Assembly (NCBI GenBank): GCA_026981635.1 | Contig: JALSIF010000024.1 | Coordinates: 1 to 6,208, forward strand | Direction of reading: 5' to 3' | Source of the DNA: a bacterium | Lineage (GTDB): Bacteria; 4484-113; JALSIF01 | DNA: 6,208 bases | Shown: positions 1 through 4,995 of the stretch, in pieces | Position numbering within the stretch: the first letter of the stretch is position 1 | How the letters are laid out: each line of letters opens with the position of its first letter | Program-made: the position numbers and the translations under genes | The notes under the pieces: generated by a model | The model's input: the letters and a program-made list of their open reading frames with translations, nothing else | Told to the model about the DNA's origin: nothing | Databases searched by the model: none

Positions 1-495
1 GCTAATTTCGCTAAGCAGGTTCAGCACATCAAAGAAGTTCACCCCGCCCGAGGCGTCCAGGGTGACCAGCACATCGGAGAGCTGGCGGTTGAGGTCGGCG
101 GCGGGAAAGTCGTAGTTTCCGTCCATCCTCCCGTCCATGGAGTCGGCAAGCTCCACCGCCTCCGCCACCAGGTCGGGCACGTTGGAGGAGTTGAGCACCC
201 CGGAGCGAAGCTCCCGAGCAAGGCGGTTCACCCTGGCCGGGTCGCCAAGTACCGTAACCACGATGGGCGCATCGTCTGCCCCGCCTAGGTCAACCACCTC
301 CAGGGGCATCTCGTCCGAGACGTAGCCCTTCATGTAGAGGTAGCCAAGCAGCCTGCCCAGGTCCTGGCGGCCGATCTCAATGGAGAGCTCCCGCTCACGG
401 AAGTTCTTCACTCCCTTGGGCCCGGCCAGGGCAGGCAGGGCAATAAGCACCAAAAGGAAAACCAGAGAGACTACCGCTGCTGACCTGCGCACCAT
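1..495 (-). CDS. Exported protein of unknown function, C-terminus cut by window edge
   Basis: The reading frame is open for 165 codons from the ATG at 495 to the left edge, with no stop, so the gene is partial. The first 24 residues form a clear signal peptide: MVRR, then a hydrophobic core rich in Ala, Val and Leu, then a cleavage-like LPALA ahead of GPKG. The rest is acidic and soluble-looking, with segments such as RQDLGRLLGYLYMKGYVSDE and a later run ending DVLNLLSEIS. I do not recognise the family. The start is supported by a strong SD (GGGAGGTGG, 508 to 500, minus strand). The next gene upstream on the same strand (593-1096) also encodes an exported protein, so the two may act together, although a TATAAA box in the gap suggests this gene has its own promoter. 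Existence is well supported; function is unknown. Confidence 0.82.
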   Translation of the reverse strand, partial: MVRRSAAVVSLVFLLVLIALPALAGPKGVKNFRERELSIEIGRQDLGRLLGYLYMKGYVSDEMPLEVVDLGGADDAPIVVTVLGDPARVNRLARELRSGVLNSSNVPDLVAEAVELADSMDGRMDGNYDFPAADLNRQLSDVLVTLDASGGVNFFDVLNLLSEIS

Positions 496-520
496 GGTGC
501 CACCTCCCGCTGAGCTCAAC

Positions 521-526
521 TTTATA
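521..526 (-). promoter_or_regulatory. Candidate -10 box TATAAA for the partial exported-protein gene
   Basis: On the minus strand TATAAA reads from 526 to 521, 25 bases before the ATG at 495. A start about 6 bases downstream would give a leader of roughly 19 bases containing the SD. No convincing -35 is seen. The call rests on sequence match and position only. Confidence 0.4.
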
Positions 527-528
527 GA

Positions 529-542
529 CCCCTGCAGAGGGG
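529..542. repeat. Short GC inverted repeat beside the promoter (CCCCT-N4-AGGGG)
   Basis: CCCCTGCAGAGGGG has 5-bp arms around a 4-base centre and ends two bases upstream of the TATAAA box, in the -10/-35 spacer. It could be an operator. It is not followed by a T-run on either strand, so it is a poor terminator. Its C-tract/G-tract look loosely resembles the inverted repeat at 2677-2695. Confidence 0.35.
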
Positions 543-592
543 CAAATGTTCCATCCCACCGGGGCCTGCTCCCCTCCCTACTCTGAGCTAAG

Positions 593-1096
593 CTACTCCT
601 CTTCGCTCAGGCCGAAGAAGCGGTCCAGGATTTCCTCAATCTGCTTCTGCATCTGGTCAAGCTCGTCGGTGCTCACCCCACCCGAGGGGAGCTGGCCAAG
701 CTTGTCGTGGTAGGTAAGCAGCAGCAGATAGATGACCTTGAGGTCAGACACCTGGCCCACCAGCGGGTCGTCCTTAGCCGAGTACTTCTCCACCTCGGCG
801 AGTCGCCGGTGGAAGACCTCAATCATGTTCTTCTGAAAGCTCAGGTAGTTGTCGTAGGTCTTCTGGTCAATGGCCTGCTCCTCCCAGGCGGCACGGACAA
901 AGCGCAGGTTGAAGTAGCTGGTATAGGTGCCCACCGCCGCACTCTCCAGGGCGGTGTTTACCCAGGCCACGATGAGCTTCTGCTCGCGGGAAGCCTCAGT
1001 GTCTCCACCCTCCTGGACGAAGCTCGCTCCCAGGATCAGCGAAGCCAAAAGCAACCCAAGCAGGAAAGGATAGCTCTTTCTGACTGGTAGAATCAT
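593..1096 (-). CDS. Small exported helical protein of unknown function
   Basis: The protein has 167 residues. The N-terminus MILPVRKSYPFLLGLLLASL has two or three basic residues and then a hydrophobic stretch to about residue 27 (ILGASFVQ), which is a signal peptide or signal anchor. The remainder is charged and predicted by eye to be mostly helical, with a leucine/tyrosine-rich segment (VIYLLLLTYHDKLGQ) and a coiled-coil-like acidic tail ending LSEEE. There are no cysteines and no motif I recognise. The frame extends upstream to an ATG at 1162, but that version overlaps the tRNA gene and adds an unlikely segment. The ATG at 1096 is preferred because a perfect TATAAT sits 6 bases before it, implying a leaderless mRNA. 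The next gene downstream on the strand also encodes an exported protein. Confidence 0.78.
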   Translation of the reverse strand: MILPVRKSYPFLLGLLLASLILGASFVQEGGDTEASREQKLIVAWVNTALESAAVGTYTSYFNLRFVRAAWEEQAIDQKTYDNYLSFQKNMIEVFHRRLAEVEKYSAKDDPLVGQVSDLKVIYLLLLTYHDKLGQLPSGGVSTDELDQMQKQIEEILDRFFGLSEEE

Positions 1097-1102
1097 GGGC
1101 CG

Positions 1103-1108
1103 ATTATA
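1103..1108 (-). promoter_or_regulatory. -10 box TATAAT of a leaderless promoter
   Basis: A perfect consensus TATAAT reads from 1108 to 1103 on the minus strand, with exactly 6 bases (CGGCCC) between it and the ATG at 1096. This places the expected transcription start on the A of the start codon. No SD lies between them and no TTGACA-like -35 is obvious upstream. The same geometry recurs at csoR and sfsA. Confidence 0.65.
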
Positions 1109-1154
1109 GGTGGACGGGACTAAGCCGCCCGCCTGCGGGGTAAGAAAGCAGAGC

Positions 1155-1226
1155 GGGGCCATAGTTTAAGCGGGAAAACACCGCCCTCGCACGGCGGAGA
1201 TCCGGGTTCAACTCCCGGTGGCTCCA
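1155..1226 (+). tRNA. tRNA-Ala, anticodon CGC
   Basis: All four arms fold by eye. The acceptor GGGGCCA pairs with TGGCTCC and includes the G3:U70 wobble that marks alanine tRNA. The D-arm is GTTT/AAAC, an all-A-U stem with an 8-base loop. The anticodon stem is CCGCC/GGCGG with loop CTCGCAC, anticodon CGC at 1188-1190, reading GCG. The T-arm is CCGGG/CCCGG with loop TTCAACT. The discriminator is A at 1226. The 3' CCA is not encoded, since CTT follows, so the cell must add it. The gene is 72 nt, with a 4-base variable region. It lies between two minus-strand genes: divergent from 593-1096, and convergent with the gene that ends at 1243. Confidence 0.95.
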
Positions 1227-1242
1227 CTTTACTAACCAGAGC

Positions 1243-1572
1243 CTACCCAGCGACCCTGCGCACCACCTCCGCGCGGATCGCCTCCGTCGTGGGGGCGGGC
1301 AATATCCTTCCCTCCTCGTCCTGATAGAGGCGGCAGGCGTCGGGAGTGTCGCCGGCCGAGAAGAGCGGCTCGCCATCCAGGTAGAGGGTGGGTGATCCCT
1401 GGAAACGCTCCCGCATCTTGGGGGGAAGCTCCTCCAGCCTCATCGCCCTCACCTCAACCGGCATGTCCTCCACCGCCCGAAGGGCGTTCTCCTGGGCCTT
1501 GCGGTAGGTGGGACAGCCCTCAAAGTAGGCCACCACCAGAAGGTGCCCCCTTTCCGTCTGCTTACTCTCCAT
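1243..1572 (-). CDS. Small thioredoxin-like thiol protein of a mer-type cassette (DF-family-like)
   Basis: The protein has 109 residues and no signal peptide, so it is probably cytoplasmic. It has a thioredoxin-like pattern: a beta strand (HLLVVAYF), an active-site-like EGCPTYRKA with Cys20, a GSPT motif at 59-62 giving a cis-proline-like Pro61, and a second conserved-looking cysteine in CRLY (Cys80). It lacks the second active-site cysteine of CXXC thioredoxins. This layout matches the small proteins annotated as DF family (seleno)protein or thioredoxin family that often neighbour mercury genes; that assignment is from memory of the family. The ATG at 1572 is chosen because AAGGGG lies about 8 bases upstream; an ATG at 1593 would sit directly against its G-run. 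It overlaps the transporter gene by 11 bases, suggesting translational coupling. It might bind metal, or reduce or shuttle thiols; the reaction is unknown. Confidence 0.8.
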   Translation of the reverse strand: MESKQTERGHLLVVAYFEGCPTYRKAQENALRAVEDMPVEVRAMRLEELPPKMRERFQGSPTLYLDGEPLFSAGDTPDACRLYQDEEGRILPAPTTEAIRAEVVRRVAG

Positions 1573-2305
1573 CTCTAACCCCTTCGCTTTCATCCCCTTT
1601 GGCCACCTGGGCAAGCTGCTCCCAGCCCTCCCGGCTGATGACAAACCCCTGGTAGCCGGTCTCTGCGATCCACCTGGCTATCTCCGAGGGGTCGGTCCTT
1701 GCCGCGTCATAGCTCACCCTGGCGCGGGCATACTCGTAGTCCACCTCGGCATCCACCACTCCCGGCTTCCTACGCAGGGAAAACTCAAGTCCGGTGGCGC
1801 ACGAGACGCAGGTCATCCCCTCCACCCTGAAATAGGCCTGCTGAATCTCCACCGGCTCTGGAGAGAGCGCCTGCGGGGTGGAGGGCTCCCCCTGACCCAC
1901 CTCCGCCGCCGAGACCTCCTGCTTGGGGGAGGTCATGGCTGAGGTGTTGAGGAAGCTCCAGCCCATCACCCCCAGGGAGACCACCGTAATCAGGGAGAGG
2001 AGCACCGTGGGCGCCGTAGGAAGCCCAGCCCGCCGGGCACCTTCCCCCACACAGCGCTCATCGCCATCTTCGCATTTAATCCGTGCATTCCTGACCAGCT
2101 GCCACCAGGCCAGCCCCAGGAAGAAGACGGATGCGCCCGCTAGCCAGGGCCGGTAGGCGAGAAACTGCTCCCCCAGGGAGACGGAAAAGAGGCCGGTGGT
2201 ACCCGCAATGAGGGGCAGGATGCAGCAGGCACCACCCCCCAGGCCGGCAAGCAAACCCAGGCCACCTCCCAGCAGGGGTCCACCGCCCACTCCTCTTACC
2301 GCCAT
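1562..2305 (-). CDS. merTP: MerT-MerP fusion mercuric (metal) ion transporter
   Basis: This 247-residue inner-membrane protein joins a MerT-like transporter to a MerP-like heavy-metal-associated (HMA) domain. Residues about 11-40 form membrane segment 1 with the vicinal pair Cys27-Cys28 followed by ILPLI. Segment 2 is about 48-71 and segment 3 about 101-119. Between segments 2 and 3 lies a second pair, Cys78 and Cys85, where MerT carries its cytoplasmic cysteines. After a Pro/Glu-rich linker (about 120-155) comes an HMA domain (about 156-222) with the metal motif GMTCVSC (Cys166, Cys169) and the family's late GY (217-218). In the Mer scheme, Hg(II) passes between cysteine pairs into the cytoplasm for reduction by MerA. 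No MerA is visible here, and the HMA motif could also hold copper. It starts 15 bases after the repressor stop, with GAAGGA close to the ATG. Confidence 0.88.
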   Translation of the reverse strand: MAVRGVGGGPLLGGGLGLLAGLGGGACCILPLIAGTTGLFSVSLGEQFLAYRPWLAGASVFFLGLAWWQLVRNARIKCEDGDERCVGEGARRAGLPTAPTVLLSLITVVSLGVMGWSFLNTSAMTSPKQEVSAAEVGQGEPSTPQALSPEPVEIQQAYFRVEGMTCVSCATGLEFSLRRKPGVVDAEVDYEYARARVSYDAARTDPSEIARWIAETGYQGFVISREGWEQLAQVAKGDESEGVRDGE

Positions 2306-2320
2306 AGGTCCTTCACTTCC

Positions 2321-2662
2321 TCAGGAGTTGCGCACCGCAAAGCGCAGGGCGCGGGCAAACTCGCGGATGGGCTCCTCCACCTTTCCCTGGCGGATGCGCT
2401 CGGCCACGCAGGTGGTCAGGTGCTCCTCCAATAGAAGCCCCATGATCTCCCCCAGGGCGGCCCGCGCGCTGGCCAGTTGGAGGATGATCTCCTCACACTT
2501 GCGGTGCTCCCGCACCATCCGCCCGATGCCCCCGAGCTGGCCGGAAAGCCTCCTCAGGCGAAGCTCCAGCTCCTCCTCCACCTCGGGCTTGAGCCAGGGC
2601 TCCGGGGCGCAGCCGGCCTCCGTTGACCTCTTCACCGCCTCGGCCTTATTCTTCCTAGCCAT
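2321..2662 (-). CDS. CsoR/FrmR-family (DUF156) metal-sensing repressor
   Basis: The protein has 113 residues. After a variable N-terminus of about 30 residues comes the family core RLRRLSGQLGGIGRMV, then Cys56, and later EEHLTTCV with His81 and Cys85. The spacing Cys-x24-His-x3-Cys equals that of the copper sensor CsoR (Cys36, His61, Cys65 in M. tuberculosis). This argues for a thiophilic-metal sensor rather than a formaldehyde sensor (FrmR), a persulfide sensor (CstR) or a Ni/Co sensor (RcnR). An extra Cys18 lies in the N-terminal extension. Family members bind DNA as helical tetramers and release it when metal binds. It is the first gene of the cassette and probably represses itself and the MerTP transporter through the inverted repeat just upstream. 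Which metal it senses (mercury, copper or another) cannot be read from sequence. Confidence 0.9.
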   Translation of the reverse strand: MARKNKAEAVKRSTEAGCAPEPWLKPEVEEELELRLRRLSGQLGGIGRMVREHRKCEEIILQLASARAALGEIMGLLLEEHLTTCVAERIRQGKVEEPIREFARALRFAVRNS

Positions 2663-2668
2663 GGCCCA

Positions 2669-2674
2669 AATATA
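2669..2674 (-). promoter_or_regulatory. -10 box TATATT of the leaderless csoR-family promoter
   Basis: TATATT reads from 2674 to 2669 on the minus strand, with exactly 6 bases (TGGGCC) before the ATG at 2662. No SD precedes the start codon. The expected transcription start is the A of ATG. No clear -35 is found at 16-18 bases upstream, where the operator-like repeat lies instead. Confidence 0.62.
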
Positions 2675-2676
2675 CC

Positions 2677-2695
2677 ATACCCCCCCAGGGGATAT
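2677..2695. promoter_or_regulatory. Probable operator of the CsoR-family repressor
   Basis: ATACCCCCCCAGGGGATAT is a C-tract/G-tract inverted repeat with A/T flanks: ATACCCC and GGGGATAT around a CCCA centre. CsoR/RcnR-family operators have this general look. It lies immediately upstream of the -10 box and fills the spacer and -35 zone, so a bound tetramer would block polymerase. A second, overlapping repeat follows (GGGAT...ATCCC, 2689-2705). The function is inferred from position and family knowledge. Confidence 0.6.
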
Positions 2696-2749
2696 CTAAG
2701 ATCCCACGACAACTACTAAATGGCTAACATATGCCCTTGATACATGAGC

Positions 2750-3883
2750 CTAGAGGCCCAGGTGCAGGTGGAGGAAGGCGGTAAAGTCGGGGGCGGTGCC
2801 CACCCTGAGGTCTTCCGAAAAGCCCACCGAGAGCACCCGGCCATCGCCCAGCCGGTAGCGCACCGCCAGGCTCCCCATCAGCCAGTCCCGGTCAAGGCCG
2901 GGGATCCCGCTGGTGATCAGGTTGGTCCCGAAGTTGAGCTGGGCAAGGTAGCTCATCCGCCGGTGGGCCCGGTACTCAAGGGCAAGCAGGTAGCTCTGGT
3001 TGCTGCGGCCAGTCTCCACCCCCGCCGCCTCTCCCCGCCTGCCCAGCACTCCCTTGGAGTGGTGGGCAAACTCTCCCTCCAGGAAGACGTGCCAGCGGCC
3101 GAGCCGGCGGCGGTAGCTGAGGCCCGCAAGCATAGCCGGCTCACCCAGGCCCAGCAGGCGGCCCTCGTCCCCCAGGGGAATGCTCACTCCCGCCCCTAGC
3201 ACCAGCTCCCTTTTGGGGTAGTCCCAGATGGGAAGGGCCCCATAGACCACCGGATCACCAACCCCGCCCCAGCTCCCCTGCTGGGAGATGAGGGTGGTTT
3301 CTCCCCTAATGAGCACCACCCGGCTCTGGTTTGCGGGCAGGAGGTCGCGGTCGCCATTGGGCAGGCCGAAGAAGTCATGCCAGGAGGTGATGATGCGGTC
3401 CATGAAACCGGGACCGGCAAGATAGAAGGGCAGCCCTACTCCCCATCCCCCTCCCCCCCTCGCCGGCTGCCGGTAGGTGAAGGTAAGGCGGTAGAGCTCC
3501 ACATCCAGCTCTGACTGTCCGCCGCCTCCACTCTCCAGGTAGGCCTGGCTGGCAAGGTCCAGGCCCAAGTCAAGGCCAGCCCTCCCCCTGCGGCCGATGC
3601 CAAACAGAGGGGGCAGGGAGGGCTGGGCAAGGTGGAGGGGGTCCAGGTTGCTAAGACTTAGTGGGCCGAAGTAGCCGGCGTGCTCATCCTGACCGGCCTC
3701 AACCCCTTCCCCCTGCTTCTCTTTCCCTTCCCTGGCCGTCTTGGCCTCACCCTCGCCCTCCCCCTGGGCAAAGGAGGGGCCGGAGAGGGCGGGAAGGAGA
3801 AGCAGAAGCAGGGCCAGGCAAAGGGTGAGCGTAAGGGCCCTAAGCATGAAAAAACTGCCCGCAGCAGACCGCTTTCTGACCAT
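2750..3883 (-). CDS. DUF3187 family outer-membrane beta-barrel-like protein
   Basis: The protein has 377 residues from the ATG at 3883. Residues 1-39 are a long signal peptide (basic MVRKR, a leucine-rich core, then SFA before Gln40). A charged low-complexity stretch (about 41-70, Gly/Glu/Lys-rich) follows. Next come alternating amphipathic strands typical of a barrel, with the family-like block around 160-180 (GFMDRIITSWHDFFGLPNGD) and a C-terminal strand ending HLHLGL. The match to DUF3187 is from recalled family features; no biochemical role is established for it that I know of. The start is fixed by GGAGGA, 4 bases before the ATG and overlapping the upstream gene's stop region. The longer frame to 3952 lies inside the upstream gene and has no such site. 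It is last in the sfsA operon and probably sits in the outer membrane. Confidence 0.8.
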   Translation of the reverse strand: MVRKRSAAGSFFMLRALTLTLCLALLLLLLPALSGPSFAQGEGEGEAKTAREGKEKQGEGVEAGQDEHAGYFGPLSLSNLDPLHLAQPSLPPLFGIGRRGRAGLDLGLDLASQAYLESGGGGQSELDVELYRLTFTYRQPARGGGGWGVGLPFYLAGPGFMDRIITSWHDFFGLPNGDRDLLPANQSRVVLIRGETTLISQQGSWGGVGDPVVYGALPIWDYPKRELVLGAGVSIPLGDEGRLLGLGEPAMLAGLSYRRRLGRWHVFLEGEFAHHSKGVLGRRGEAAGVETGRSNQSYLLALEYRAHRRMSYLAQLNFGTNLITSGIPGLDRDWLMGSLAVRYRLGDGRVLSVGFSEDLRVGTAPDFTAFLHLHLGL

Positions 3884-3893
3884 GCATTCCTCC

Positions 3894-4988
3894 TCAGCCG
3901 GCAAACCAGTAGAAGAATTTGACCAGCCGGACCGGAGCCTGGTGGAGCTCAAAGGCCTCCGCCGAGCCGTCGCTCAGGTCTACCTTGACCAGCTCCCCCT
4001 GGGCATCCCCGTAGTAGAAGAAGCCGTCCCGGTAGACGATCTCGGTGGGCAGCACCAGCCCCGGCACCTCAAGCAGGGTGCGGCGGGCCTGGCTCACCAG
4101 GTCCACCTCCACGATCCTTCCGTCCACCTGGATGGCAAGCAGCTTGAAGCTGGTGTCGTCAAAGTCCACCCGGCTGATGTCGTTGGCAAAGTCTGCCCCC
4201 TGGACGATGAGCTGCTTTCGCTGGTCCCACTGGTTGACCAGGTTTGCCCCCAGCCAGGCCCACACCCCGTGGCTGTAGCGAAAGACCTGGCGCGGAACGC
4301 CGGTGGCGTCCAGGGAGAGCTCAATCTCCTGGGTGTCAAAGGTGGTAAAGAGGATGCGCCGGTCACTCCCCGCACTGACCAGGTAGGGCAGCCCTTTCCC
4401 CTCCACCGCCACCGGCTCGGCATAGAAGACGTTGATTACCCCCTGGTGGAGCTGGCGGGTGTTGATCAGGGTGACGTTGTCCTCCCCCACCTGCCAGAAG
4501 TTCACCCTCCCCGAGCTGTCGGCGCTGGCCGCATATCCCTCCACTGCCGCCACCTTGGACACCTCCCCCGGGTGGGCACCGGGGACCACGGCGATCTCCT
4601 CACCGCTGGGCAGCCGGTAGAAGGCCACCGTCCCGGTGCTGGTCCCCACCACCAGCACCCCATCAGGGGAGAGGGCCACATCCCTGATCTGCCCCTCAAG
4701 CTCCGGCCGAAGCCTCACCAGCTCGGCGATGGTCTCGTACCAGACCCCGATCTCCCCGTCGGAGGATAGGGTGACAAAGATGCCGTAGGCGCTCCGCTGG
4801 GCGGGCTGGGCGAGTTGGGTCTGGCCAGCCTGTCCGGTGGGTGGCCTCACCTGCTCGCGGACCTGCTGGGCAGAAGCAACGAGGGGAGAGTGGACCAGAA
4901 GCCCCAGCACCCAGAGCAGACCGGCAAGGGTGGCCCGACCGGGATGGCATCGGGGAAGCATGGGGCTGAATTCTAACCCGCCTCTCAT
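3894..4988 (-). CDS. Exported WD40-like beta-propeller protein
   Basis: The protein has 364 residues. A hydrophobic signal segment (LAGLLWVLGLLVHSPLVA) ends at SAQQ, and a Gln/Pro-rich linker follows. Then come about seven degenerate propeller repeats: for example LSSDGEIGVW, LSPDGVLVVGTSTGTVAFY, SADSSGRVNFW, SAGSDRRILF, QVDGRIVEVDL and GDAQGELVKVDL. The recurring DG/G-x-(V/I)-x-F/W pattern is that of WD40 or quinoprotein-like blades, usually protein-binding scaffolds, here on the far side of the inner membrane. No catalytic motif is seen. Two starts are possible. The ATG at 4988 has GGAGGTG about 10 bases upstream, inside the end of sfsA. The ATG at 4961 gives a tidier signal peptide and has TAGAAT 8 bases upstream. 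It lies 7 bp after sfsA and 10 bp before the DUF3187 gene, so a shared envelope function with the latter is plausible. Confidence 0.8.
   Translation of the reverse strand: MRGGLEFSPMLPRCHPGRATLAGLLWVLGLLVHSPLVASAQQVREQVRPPTGQAGQTQLAQPAQRSAYGIFVTLSSDGEIGVWYETIAELVRLRPELEGQIRDVALSPDGVLVVGTSTGTVAFYRLPSGEEIAVVPGAHPGEVSKVAAVEGYAASADSSGRVNFWQVGEDNVTLINTRQLHQGVINVFYAEPVAVEGKGLPYLVSAGSDRRILFTTFDTQEIELSLDATGVPRQVFRYSHGVWAWLGANLVNQWDQRKQLIVQGADFANDISRVDFDDTSFKLLAIQVDGRIVEVDLVSQARRTLLEVPGLVLPTEIVYRDGFFYYGDAQGELVKVDLSDGSAEAFELHQAPVRLVKFFYWFAG
4970..4975 (-). promoter_or_regulatory. Possible internal -10 box TAGAAT
   Basis: TAGAAT reads from 4975 to 4970 on the minus strand, 8 bases before the alternative ATG at 4961 of the propeller gene. 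It would make that gene independently expressed with an almost absent leader. The spacing is two bases longer than at the other leaderless starts, so the evidence is weak. Confidence 0.25.
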
Positions 4989-4995
4989 CTGCAGG

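Noticed and set aside
1118-1154. Promoter for the tRNA with TAAGAA (1141-1146) as -10
   Set aside because: Only about three of six consensus bases match and no -35 is found, so a promoter was not called.
1097-1162. Upstream extension of the 593-1096 gene to an ATG at 1162
   Set aside because: It would overlap the tRNA gene, cover the TATAAT box, and place an unlikely 22-residue segment ahead of a good signal peptide.
1227-1242. Terminator between the convergent tRNA and thiol-protein genes
   Set aside because: The 16-bp gap has no stem-loop or T-run; no rho-independent terminator could be supported here or in other gaps.
1104-1376. 90-codon minus-strand frame containing WSHRELNPDLRRAR
   Set aside because: This peptide is the well-known antisense translation of a tRNA gene; the frame runs across tRNA-Ala and also overlaps the thiol-protein gene, so it is not a real CDS.
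2696-2749. Terminator or small RNA after the DUF3187 gene
   Set aside because: The segment is relatively A/T-rich but shows no hairpin plus T-run and no small reading frame with an SD; it more likely carries upstream promoter DNA of the csoR-family gene.
3884-3952. Upstream ATG at 3952 for the DUF3187 gene
   Set aside because: It lies inside the propeller gene and would bury the signal peptide; the ATG at 3883 has a strong SD right after the upstream stop.
3741-4769. 342-codon plus-strand open frame
   Set aside because: It lies antisense to two well-supported genes (propeller and DUF3187) and reads as a composition-driven shadow with no recognisable domain or SD.
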